Of a stretch of DNA of 6,678 nt, positions 1-5,820 are shown piece after piece (positions within the stretch are counted from its first letter, which is position 1; the number at the start of each line of letters is the position of its first letter). The notes under the pieces were generated by a model. That model made no database searches and was not told the origin of the DNA. It worked only from the letters and a program-made list of their open reading frames with translations. The translations under genes were made by a program, and so were the position numbers. Source of the DNA: Candidatus Aerophobota bacterium (GTDB lineage: Bacteria; Aerophobota; Aerophobia; Aerophobales; B3-G15). Location: assembly GCA_003648845.1 (NCBI GenBank), contig QMQA01000068.1, forward strand, positions 1-6,678, written 5' to 3'.

Positions 1-1
1 A

Positions 2-589
2 GCCAGAAAAGTGCGGGGGAATTTAAAAATTGAATACAATGGGGAAAAGATAGATCTCTCCACTTCCTGGAGAAAGATAACCTTTAAGGATGCGTTACAC
101 CGAATAGGAGGGATTGAAGTTAATCTGGAAGATGATACCAAGTTGCGAAAAGTTGCCAGAGAATGTGGTGTTAATGTGGATGAGCTAACCAAATCCCAGA
201 TTCTTGAACATCTTCTTGACAAAAAAGTGGTACCTCACCTGATTCAACCAACAATAGTGTATGATTATCCTTATGAAACAGCCCCTCTGGCAAAAAGAAA
301 AAAAGATGACCCCTTCCTGGTAGAAAGATTTGAACTATTTATCGCTGGCTGGGAACTGGCCAATGCCTATTCAGAGTTAAATGATCCTGTAGAACAAAAG
401 CAAAGATTAAAAAAATTTGCAGATGAAAGGTTCATAGATCAGGATTTCCTGGAGTCTCTCGAGTATGGAATGCCCCCAACAGGGGGACTGGGGATAGGAA
501 TAGACAGACTGGTAATGCTGTTTACCAATTCTGCTTCTATTAGAGAAGTAATTCTTTTCCCCCAGCTAAAACCAAGATATAATCTGTGA
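2..589 (+). CDS. lysS: Lysyl-tRNA synthetase, class II (C-terminal part, 5' end outside window)
   Basis: This is the 3' part of a class II lysyl-tRNA synthetase, the cytoplasmic enzyme that charges tRNA-Lys with lysine using ATP. The frame is open from base 2, so the gene enters from the left; the GTG at 11 is internal, not a start. About 195 of roughly 490 expected residues are present. They cover the second half of the catalytic domain: a [11 protein letters not shown] segment (usually close to DYP-E-SPLAK), the lysine-pocket region [22 protein letters not shown] (split here as [11 protein letters not shown] and [11 protein letters not shown]), and class II motif 3, [13 protein letters not shown] (bases 485-523), followed by the usual REVILFP ending. 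SELNDP and motif 3 identify LysRS rather than AspRS or AsnRS. The stretch between NDP-EQKQR and the LEYGMPPT segment is about 8 residues shorter than in E. coli LysRS. The TGA stop lies 16 bases before ilvE. The N-terminal anticodon-binding domain cannot be seen, so the truncated EpmA/PoxA paralogue is not formally excluded, but the lysine-pocket sequence argues against it. Confidence 0.95.
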   Translation, partial: ARKVRGNLKIEYNGEKIDLSTSWRKITFKDALHRIGGIEVNLEDDTKLRKVARECGVNVDELTKSQILEHLLDKKVVPHLIQPTIVYDYPYETAPLAKRKKDDPFLVERFELFIAGWELANAYSELNDPVEQKQRLKKFADERFIDQDFLESLEYGMPPTGGLGIGIDRLVMLFTNSASIREVILFPQLKPRYNL

Positions 590-591
590 AC

Positions 592-598
592 AGGAGGG
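592..598 (+). promoter_or_regulatory. Strong Shine-Dalgarno for ilvE
   Basis: AGGAGGG lies 7 bases before the ATG at 606 and fixes that start. The whole lysS-ilvE gap is only 16 bases and holds no hairpin or promoter-like element, so ilvE is probably read from the upstream transcript. Confidence 0.85.
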
Positions 599-605
599 AT
601 ATTAA

Positions 606-1490
606 ATGGGTCAATGGGTTTACCTTAATGGAGAGTATCTTCCCCAGGAAGCAGCAAAGATTTCTGTATTTGATCATGGTTTTCTTTATGGGGATGGGGT
701 ATTTGAGGGGATAAGGGCATATAAAGGTAAAGTATTTAAACTGAATGAACATATCCAGAGGTTATTTAATTCCGCCAAAGCAATCTCATTAAAAATACCT
801 CTTTCTCAAGAAAAGTTGAAGGAAAAGATTCTGGAAGCCTTGAGAAGGAACAAACTCCAGGATGCCTATATTAGAGTGGTGGTTTCCAGAGGAGAAGGTG
901 ATCTGGGGCTGGATCCAGCAAAGTGTCCCTCTCCACAACTTGTAATAATAACGGATGAAATCAGTATATATCCAGAAAAGCTTTATGAAAAAGGACTGGA
1001 AGTTGTGACCTCTTCAATAAGGAGAAATAATCCCTCTGCACTTGATCCCAGGATAAAGTCCCTTAACTATTTAAACAACATTCTTGCCAAACTGGAAGCA
1101 ACATCAAAAGGCGCTCCTGAAGCTATTATGTTAAATGAAGATGGTTATGTTGCTGAGTGTACAGGTGATAATTTGTTTATCGTTGAAAAAGGTGTCTTAG
1201 TTACCCCTCCCATCTGGGTGGGTATTCTTAAAGGAATAACCAGAGATGTGGTTATTGAACTTGCAAAGAAGGAAGGTATACCTGTTGAAGAGAAAGTTTT
1301 TACTCTCTTTTCAGTTTATACCAGTGATGAGTGTTTTTTAACCGGTACCGCCGCTGAAGTTATACCTGTAACCAGAGTTGATGGAAGGGTTATCGGGAAT
1401 GGCAAGGTAGGTCCTATAACCAGGATGTTAATTACAAAGTTCAGGAAACTTACAGAAAAAGAAGGTGTGCCAATATATCCAGATAACTAA
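606..1490 (+). CDS. ilvE: Branched-chain amino acid aminotransferase (PLP fold type IV)
   Basis: This cytoplasmic PLP enzyme transfers an amino group between glutamate and the 2-oxo acids of valine, leucine and isoleucine, the last step of their synthesis. The 294 residues match the usual length of about 290-310. Visible fold-type IV features are the N-terminal [17 protein letters not shown] (residues 23-39), Arg52 in the EHIQRL segment, the PLP-binding Lys151 in [12 protein letters not shown] (codon at 1056-1058), Glu184 in AECTGDNLF, the phosphate-binding GIT (residues 210-212) and TGTAAEV (246-252). GVFEGIRAY and KSLNYLNN favour IlvE over D-alanine aminotransferase or aminodeoxychorismate lyase, and ilvC and ilvN follow directly. 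The ATG at 606 has a consensus ribosome site. The segment after TPP ([11 protein letters not shown]) differs slightly from the more common TPP-x-x-G-(A/I)-L-x-GITR. Substrate range, including possible aromatic or alanine side activity, cannot be read from sequence. Confidence 0.95.
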   Translation: MGQWVYLNGEYLPQEAAKISVFDHGFLYGDGVFEGIRAYKGKVFKLNEHIQRLFNSAKAISLKIPLSQEKLKEKILEALRRNKLQDAYIRVVVSRGEGDLGLDPAKCPSPQLVIITDEISIYPEKLYEKGLEVVTSSIRRNNPSALDPRIKSLNYLNNILAKLEATSKGAPEAIMLNEDGYVAECTGDNLFIVEKGVLVTPPIWVGILKGITRDVVIELAKKEGIPVEEKVFTLFSVYTSDECFLTGTAAEVIPVTRVDGRVIGNGKVGPITRMLITKFRKLTEKEGVPIYPDN

Positions 1491-1495
1491 GGAGG
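1490..1495 (+). promoter_or_regulatory. Shine-Dalgarno setting the GTG start of ilvC
   Basis: AGGAGG begins on the last base of the ilvE stop codon and sits 6 bases before the GTG at 1502. It supports GTG as the true start, because the product then begins [14 protein letters not shown], as class I ketol-acid reductoisomerases do. There is no ATG nearby in the same frame. Confidence 0.85.
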
Positions 1496-1501
1496 AAGAA
1501 A

Positions 1502-2503
1502 GTGGCTAAAGTATACTATGAGAATGATGCGAACATTGATCTTATCAGGGAGAAGATTGTAGGAATAATTGGATACGGGAATCAGGGGCACGCTCAGGCC
1601 CTTAACCTGAGAGACAGCGGGGTTAAAGTACTGGTGGGCGAGCTCGAGGATTCCCCAGGCTGGAAAAAAGCTAAGCAGGCAGGGTTTGAGGTTATGACGT
1701 CTTCTGAGGTGGCAAAAAAAGCCAGTATTGTTCAGATACTCATCCCTGATGAGTATCAATCAGACCTTTACAGAAGGGATGTAGCTCCTCACCTTGAAGA
1801 AGGAAATGCTCTTGGTTTTTCTCATGGATTTAATATTACCTTTCATCAAATTATTCCTCCAACTAATGTGGATGTTTTTATGGTAGCTCCTAAAGGCCCG
1901 GGAGCTCTTCTGCGTCGTCTCTACGAGCAAGGGAAGGGTATTCCTGGTTTGGTGGCGGTTCACCAGGATGCTACAGGAGGTGCAAAAGACCTTGCTCTCT
2001 CTTATGCTAAAGCCATAGGATGTACAAGGGCAGGTGTTATAGAGACAACATTTGATGAAGAGACAGAAACAGATCTTTTTGGAGAACAGGTAGTTTTGTG
2101 TGGAGGCGTTACCTCTCTTATTAAAACTGCATTTGAGACCCTGGTAGAGGCAGGATATCAACCAGAAATGGCTTATTTTGAATGTTTACATGAACTTAAA
2201 CTTATAGTTGATTTAATTTATGAGTCTGGACTTGGTGGAATGAGAGCAGCAATCAGTAACACCGCTGAATATGGAGATTACACCCGGGGGCCAAGGGTAA
2301 TAAACTCTCAGGTTAAAGAGGAGATGAAAAAGATTCTGGAAGAGATAAAATCTGGCCAGTTTGCCAGAGAATGGATTTTGGAAAATAGCGTGAATCGCCC
2401 GGTCTTTAATGCATTAAGAGAAAAAGACAGGCAGCATTTAATTGAGAAGGTGGGTGCTAAGCTGAGAGAGATGATGCCCTGGGTGAAAAAGGGTGGTCAA
2501 TGA
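1502..2503 (+). CDS. ilvC: Ketol-acid reductoisomerase, class I, with acidic cofactor loop (possibly NADH-preferring)
   Basis: This Mg2+-dependent enzyme converts 2-acetolactate or 2-aceto-2-hydroxybutyrate to the dihydroxy acid by alkyl shift and NAD(P)H reduction, the second common step of valine, leucine and isoleucine synthesis. The 333 residues match the short class I form. The N-terminal Rossmann domain carries GYGNQG (residues 24-29); His108 (FSHGF) and Lys131 (APKGPG) are conserved catalytic positions. The knotted C-terminal domain has metal ligands Asp191 and Glu195 (ETETDLFGE), Glu227 and Glu231 (FECLHELKL), and the substrate-contacting Ser252. All are intact, so the enzyme should be active. 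The oddity is the loop after the second beta strand: [10 protein letters not shown] (residues 45-54), where NADPH enzymes usually have something like VGLRPGSKSW. The Arg is Leu, one Ser is Gly, and three acids are added. This suggests a preference for NADH. The stop overlaps the ilvN start. Confidence 0.97.
   Translation: MAKVYYENDANIDLIREKIVGIIGYGNQGHAQALNLRDSGVKVLVGELEDSPGWKKAKQAGFEVMTSSEVAKKASIVQILIPDEYQSDLYRRDVAPHLEEGNALGFSHGFNITFHQIIPPTNVDVFMVAPKGPGALLRRLYEQGKGIPGLVAVHQDATGGAKDLALSYAKAIGCTRAGVIETTFDEETETDLFGEQVVLCGGVTSLIKTAFETLVEAGYQPEMAYFECLHELKLIVDLIYESGLGGMRAAISNTAEYGDYTRGPRVINSQVKEEMKKILEEIKSGQFAREWILENSVNRPVFNALREKDRQHLIEKVGAKLREMMPWVKKGGQ
2500..2503 (+). other. ATGA start/stop overlap joining ilvC and ilvN
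   Basis: The ATG of ilvN (2500-2502) shares bases with the TGA of ilvC (2501-2503). This arrangement usually lets a ribosome finishing the first gene restart on the second, tying the amounts of the two proteins together. Confidence 0.9.
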
Positions 2504-2982
2504 AGCATCTTATCTCTGTAGAAGTGGAAAATAAATTTGGAATTCTGGCAAGAATTGCCTCTCTTTTTAGTGCGCGGGGATTCAACATCGATAGTTTAGC
2601 TGTAGGTGAGACTGAGGATCCTACCGTTTCCCGAATAACTATGGTTGTTCCCGGAGATGATCAGGTTATTGAACAGGTGATTAAGCAACTTCGTAAGTTG
2701 ATTGATGTGATAAAGGTGGTGGATCTCACAAATCAACCTGCTGTTACAAGGGAACTTATTCTGGTAAGGGTAAGTGCCAAGGGGAAGGATAGAGATGAGA
2801 TAATGAGATTGGTGCAGATTTTTCGAGCTCGAATAGTTGATGTCCATCCTGAAAGTTTAACTCTTGAGGTTACTGGTAGTGAGGAGAAAATAAAAGGTCT
2901 TCTAACTCTTTTAAAACCTTTTGGAATAAAAAAACTGATAAGGACAGGGAAAGTTGCCCTGCCCAGGGAACTGAAAAGTTAG
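2500..2982 (+). CDS. ilvN: Acetohydroxyacid synthase small (regulatory) subunit
   Basis: This is the regulatory partner of acetohydroxyacid synthase, which makes acetolactate and acetohydroxybutyrate; it activates the large subunit and confers valine feedback inhibition. The 160 residues fit the usual IlvN/IlvH length. Residues 1 to about 78 form an ACT domain opening with [20 protein letters not shown] and [11 protein letters not shown]. Asn11, Gly14 and Asn29, positions linked to valine binding in E. coli small subunits, are all kept, so valine sensitivity is likely. The second half ([10 protein letters not shown], then FRARIVDV and LEVTG) is the typical C-terminal domain that binds the large subunit. 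The start codon overlaps the ilvC stop in an ATGA arrangement, implying translational coupling; the upstream GGGTGGT is a close, imperfect ribosome site. The catalytic subunit gene ilvB is not adjacent: lysS lies upstream of ilvE and ndk follows. Confidence 0.95.
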   Translation: MKHLISVEVENKFGILARIASLFSARGFNIDSLAVGETEDPTVSRITMVVPGDDQVIEQVIKQLRKLIDVIKVVDLTNQPAVTRELILVRVSAKGKDRDEIMRLVQIFRARIVDVHPESLTLEVTGSEEKIKGLLTLLKPFGIKKLIRTGKVALPRELKS

Positions 2983-2990
2983 GGAAAGGT

Positions 2991-3446
2991 ATGAAAGAGA
3001 GGACCTGTGTTTTGATAAAGCCGGATGGAGTATGCAAACGCTTAATTGGAGAAATTCTCAGGAGAATAGAGAGTGAGGGTTTTAAAATAGTTGCCCTGAA
3101 AATGATAAGGCCCGAGCAGGAAAAAATAGAGGAATTTTACGAACCTCATAAGGGTAAACCTTTTTTCTCCGGACTTGTTAAGTTTATGCTTACTGCCCCT
3201 TGTGTAGTTATGGTGGTTGAGGGGGAAAATGCTGTCAGGAGGGTAAGAGAACTGATAGGGGATAGGGTTCCGGCTGAAGCTACAAAGGGAAGTATCAGGG
3301 GTGATTTTGGTTCAGATGGTAAAAGAAATGTGGTTCATGGCTCTGACTCTTTGGATTCTGCCAGAAGGGAGATAAGTTGTTTCTTCTCTTCTAAAGAGAT
3401 ATTTTTCTATGGTGAGAATGATTGGTTAAATAGTGAGCCAGGTTAA
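2991..3446 (+). CDS. ndk: Nucleoside diphosphate kinase
   Basis: This cytoplasmic enzyme moves the gamma phosphate from ATP to other nucleoside diphosphates through a phosphohistidine, balancing NTP and dNTP pools. The 151 residues are slightly longer than the E. coli protein (143). Visible signature residues are Lys10 (VLIKPDGV), Tyr50 (EEFYEPHKGKPFF), Arg86, Arg103 (GSIRGDFG), Asn113 and the catalytic His116 in NVVHGSDS. The position usually held by Thr in the GATxP segment (Thr94 in E. coli) is Arg92, within IGDRVP. All the other catalytic residues are present, so I expect an active enzyme. The extra C-terminal residues (FFYGENDWLNSEPG) are a modest tail. The ATG lies 8 bases after the ilvN stop, behind AGGGAAAGG. 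The operon link to ilvN is by spacing only; no functional tie to branched-chain synthesis is implied. Confidence 0.96.
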   Translation: MKERTCVLIKPDGVCKRLIGEILRRIESEGFKIVALKMIRPEQEKIEEFYEPHKGKPFFSGLVKFMLTAPCVVMVVEGENAVRRVRELIGDRVPAEATKGSIRGDFGSDGKRNVVHGSDSLDSARREISCFFSSKEIFFYGENDWLNSEPG

Positions 3447-3453
3447 GTAGCTT

Positions 3454-4731
3454 ATGCTTGTAATACGTCCGTTCAGGGGAATAATTTATAACAGGGATAA
3501 AGTGGGAGATCTAAGCAAGGTAGTGGCTCCTCCCTATGATATAATATCTCCTTCAGAGCAAGATTTTTACTACCAGATCCACCCTTATAATATTATAAGG
3601 ATCATTTTGGGGAAAGATGAAGCGACAGATAGGTCAGGGAAAAATAAATATTTTCGTGCAGCAAGCTTCTTCCGAGATTGGCTTTCCCGGGGAATATTAA
3701 AAAGAGAGCCCACCTCCTCCATTTATACCTATTGTCAAAAATATAATGTGGATGATGAAGAAGTTGAGAGGAAAGGATTTATTGCTTTAATGAAACTGGA
3801 ACAGTTTTCTTCTGGAGTTGTTTTCCCTCATGAGGAAGTTTTCTCTGAACCCCAGGAGGATAGGTTAAATCTCTTACGTGCCTGTCATGCAAATTTTTCT
3901 GCTATATTTACTCTCTTTAATGGCTCTGGTGGAAAAATAGACAACCTTCTTGAAGAGGAAGAACTTGTTTTTGAGTTTGAAGATTTTGCCGGAATAAAAC
4001 ATAGATTATCTGCTATTCGTGATCAGGAGTTAATTAACAAAATCTGCTACTCTATGCAGGACAAGAAAGTCCTTATTGCCGATGGTCACCATCGATATCT
4101 TACTGCTCTCAGGTTTAGAGAGGAGATGAGGAGAAGAGCTTCTTTTTCACCTGGAGCAGATTATACAATGGTGTATTTTCTGGATATGAATTCAAGAGGT
4201 GTTACCATCCTTCCTGTACATCGACTTATAGGAGGGCTCACTTTAACTCAAACTCAAAAACTTGTAAAGGATATTGAGAGATTTTTTTATAAAAAGCCCT
4301 TTAAGAAGCTTGCAGTAGATGAAAAGGATGAGATTGTATCTAAAAGATTATTATCCGAGGTTAAAAAAATCGGAGGATGTTCATTTGGAATATATACTAA
4401 AAAGGAAGGTTACTTTCTCCTTTTCCCAAAAGACCCCCAGCCTTTTTTAAAAAAAGTCAAATCAGCCATCCTCGACGAGCTTGTAAAAAATCTGCTTAAC
4501 AAAAAGAGCTTAAAGAAGGGAAAAGAGATTCATTTTACTACCAGTACTGCTGAGGCAATAGAGGAGGTTAAAAAAGGAAGATTTCAGGTGGCTTTTTTTC
4601 TTGCTCCGACTACCATTCAAGAAGTTAGAGACGTAGCTCTTTCCGGAGGAAAAATGCCCCCAAAGTCAACCTATTTTTATCCCAAGCTTTTGTCCGGTTT
4701 GGTAATGCGGGACCTGGAAGATGCAGTTTAA
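3454..4731 (+). CDS. DUF1015 family protein (uncharacterised, COG4198-type)
   Basis: I recognise this as a DUF1015 protein; its biochemical role is not established to my knowledge. The 425 residues match the usual length of about 400-450. Family hallmarks seen are the N-terminal VIRPFRGIIYN (residues 3-13), VAPPYDIIS (24-32), HPYNIIRIILG (43-53), a PHEEVF segment (125-130), ANFSAIFTLF (146-155), the central IADGHHRYLTAL (208-219), and the C-terminal MPPKSTYFYPKLLSGLV (401-417). There is no signal peptide or membrane segment, so it is probably cytoplasmic. The DGHHR core resembles the motif of ParB/sulfiredoxin-fold nucleotide-using proteins such as the free-serine kinase SerK, which suggests but does not prove nucleotide or phosphoryl chemistry. 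The ribosome site is weak (AGG at 3440-3442, 11 bases before ATG), and the gap after ndk is 7 bases. The start is supported because the conserved family N-terminus begins at once. The 3' end overlaps dprA by 11 bases. Confidence 0.9.
   Translation: MLVIRPFRGIIYNRDKVGDLSKVVAPPYDIISPSEQDFYYQIHPYNIIRIILGKDEATDRSGKNKYFRAASFFRDWLSRGILKREPTSSIYTYCQKYNVDDEEVERKGFIALMKLEQFSSGVVFPHEEVFSEPQEDRLNLLRACHANFSAIFTLFNGSGGKIDNLLEEEELVFEFEDFAGIKHRLSAIRDQELINKICYSMQDKKVLIADGHHRYLTALRFREEMRRRASFSPGADYTMVYFLDMNSRGVTILPVHRLIGGLTLTQTQKLVKDIERFFYKKPFKKLAVDEKDEIVSKRLLSEVKKIGGCSFGIYTKKEGYFLLFPKDPQPFLKKVKSAILDELVKNLLNKKSLKKGKEIHFTTSTAEAIEEVKKGRFQVAFFLAPTTIQEVRDVALSGGKMPPKSTYFYPKLLSGLVMRDLEDAV
4721..4731 (+). other. 11-base coding overlap of DUF1015 gene and dprA
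   Basis: The dprA ATG at 4721 precedes the DUF1015 TAA at 4729-4731, so the genes share 11 bases in different frames. With no well-spaced ribosome site, translation of dprA is probably coupled to that of the upstream gene. The overlap depends on ATG 4721 being the true start. Confidence 0.7.
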
Positions 4732-5818
4732 ACAATCTGATCTGGAAAGTTGGATTTTGTTAAGTAAGGTCTCCTCTGCTGGATTTTCAGGTGTTAATAG
4801 GCTTCTGGAGGAGGTTGGTTCCCCGGAAAAGATTTTTACCACCCCCCTTGAAAAACTCTCTCAAGTTTCTAAAATAGACAAAAGGATTATAGATTTTATA
4901 AAAAACAAAATTCCCAAGATCTGTCTGTGCAAGGATTATGAACTAATCCAAAAACTGGGTATAAAGATTATCACCTGGAAGGATCCTCTTTACCCCCGCA
5001 GTTTAAAGTCCATTTTTGATCCCCCTTTTTTGCTTTACCTTCGAGGTGAGTTAAAAAAAGAGGATGAAAAAGCTGTAGCTATGGTGGGAACCAGAAGAGC
5101 AACAAATTATGGCAAAATCGCAGCCAGAAAACTGGCCAGGGAGCTGGCCCGCTCAGGCATTACGATAGTAAGTGGTATGGCAAGAGGTATAGATACCTGT
5201 GCTCATGAGGGAGCTCTTGAGGAGGGAGGAAGAACTGTCGCTGTTTTAGGATGCGGAGTTGATGTCGTTTATCCACCAGAAAATAGGTCCCTTATGGAAC
5301 AGATAATTAAACAGGGAGCGGTTATTTCAGAGTTTTCTCTGGGGACAGAACCTCTGGCCAGAAATTTTCCCCGTCGCAACCGCATCATAAGTGGTTTGAG
5401 TATGGGAGTTGTTGTGGTGGAAGCTCCTTTAAAAAGCGGAGCTCTTATAACTGTAGATTATGCCCTGGAGCAGGGAAGGGAGGTTTTTGCTGTGCCCGGG
5501 GTTATAACCAGTCCTTATTCCAGGGGGACTAACAGGCTGATAAAAGAGGGGGCAAAAGTGGTTGAGGATGTTTATGATATTCTTGAAGAACTCAAAATAC
5601 CTTTTGTACAAAAGAAAAACAAATCTTTAATCGATTATCAGTTATCTTTTAAGGAGAAGATTGTTTTTGACCAGCTCACATCCAGTCCTGTACACATAGA
5701 TGAGATAATTGAAAAAAGCGGGCTTCCGGTAGGAGAGGTTGCTGATATTTTAATGAGACTTCAATTAAAAGGGATGGTAAGAGAGATTCCCGGTAAATTT
5801 TTCTTTAAAGAGGTTTAA
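4721..5818 (+). CDS. dprA: DNA processing protein DprA (Smf)
   Basis: DprA binds incoming single-stranded DNA in natural transformation and loads RecA on it; it is also found in many bacteria not known to be competent. The 365 residues show the three-part layout. Residues 1 to about 70 are a helical SAM-like region. The Rossmann-like core (about 80-290) has DPLYPRSLK, VGTRRATNYG (122-131), SGMARGIDTCAHEGAL (151-166), the AVLGCGVDVVYPPENR segment (174-189), FPRRNRIISGLS (216-227), SGALITVDYALEQGREVFAVPG in two parts (239-249, 250-260) and RGTNRLIKEGA (268-278). Residues about 305-365 form a winged-helix-like C-terminal domain (EKIVFDQL, PVHIDEIIEKSGL, LQLKGMVREIPG). All expected core motifs are intact. 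The ATG lies inside the end of the DUF1015 gene with a poorly spaced GGAAG directly before it, so translation may depend on coupling; this start is less certain than the others. topA follows after 2 bases, a pairing common in bacteria. Confidence 0.95.
   Translation: MQFKQSDLESWILLSKVSSAGFSGVNRLLEEVGSPEKIFTTPLEKLSQVSKIDKRIIDFIKNKIPKICLCKDYELIQKLGIKIITWKDPLYPRSLKSIFDPPFLLYLRGELKKEDEKAVAMVGTRRATNYGKIAARKLARELARSGITIVSGMARGIDTCAHEGALEEGGRTVAVLGCGVDVVYPPENRSLMEQIIKQGAVISEFSLGTEPLARNFPRRNRIISGLSMGVVVVEAPLKSGALITVDYALEQGREVFAVPGVITSPYSRGTNRLIKEGAKVVEDVYDILEELKIPFVQKKNKSLIDYQLSFKEKIVFDQLTSSPVHIDEIIEKSGLPVGEVADILMRLQLKGMVREIPGKFFFKEV
5809..5814 (+). promoter_or_regulatory. Shine-Dalgarno setting the TTG start of topA
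   Basis: AGAGGT overlaps the last codons of dprA and lies 6 bases before the TTG at 5821. In that frame stops occur at 5794-5796 and 5806-5808, and no ATG or GTG lies between them and the TOPRIM domain, so TTG is the only start that keeps the domain complete. Confidence 0.75.
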
Positions 5819-5820
5819 AT

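Noticed and set aside
540..752. A minus-strand open frame spanning the lysS-ilvE gap.
   Set aside because: The gap holds a consensus ribosome site for ilvE on the + strand, and both flanking genes are conserved, so this is a shadow frame.
1760..2161. A 133-codon open frame on the minus strand inside ilvC.
   Set aside because: It lies fully opposite a well-conserved KARI gene, is rich in Cys and Ser as expected for a shadow frame, and shows no family motif.
2822..2833. A perfect 12-base palindrome, TTCGAGCTCGAA, as a possible operator.
   Set aside because: It encodes the conserved FRARIVDV segment of IlvN and lies mid-gene, with no sign of a promoter; chance and codon choice explain it.
4443..4455. 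A T6A7 run in the DUF1015 gene, resembling a terminator or slippage site.
   Set aside because: It is inside an intact reading frame with conserved sequence on both sides, and there is no GC-rich stem.
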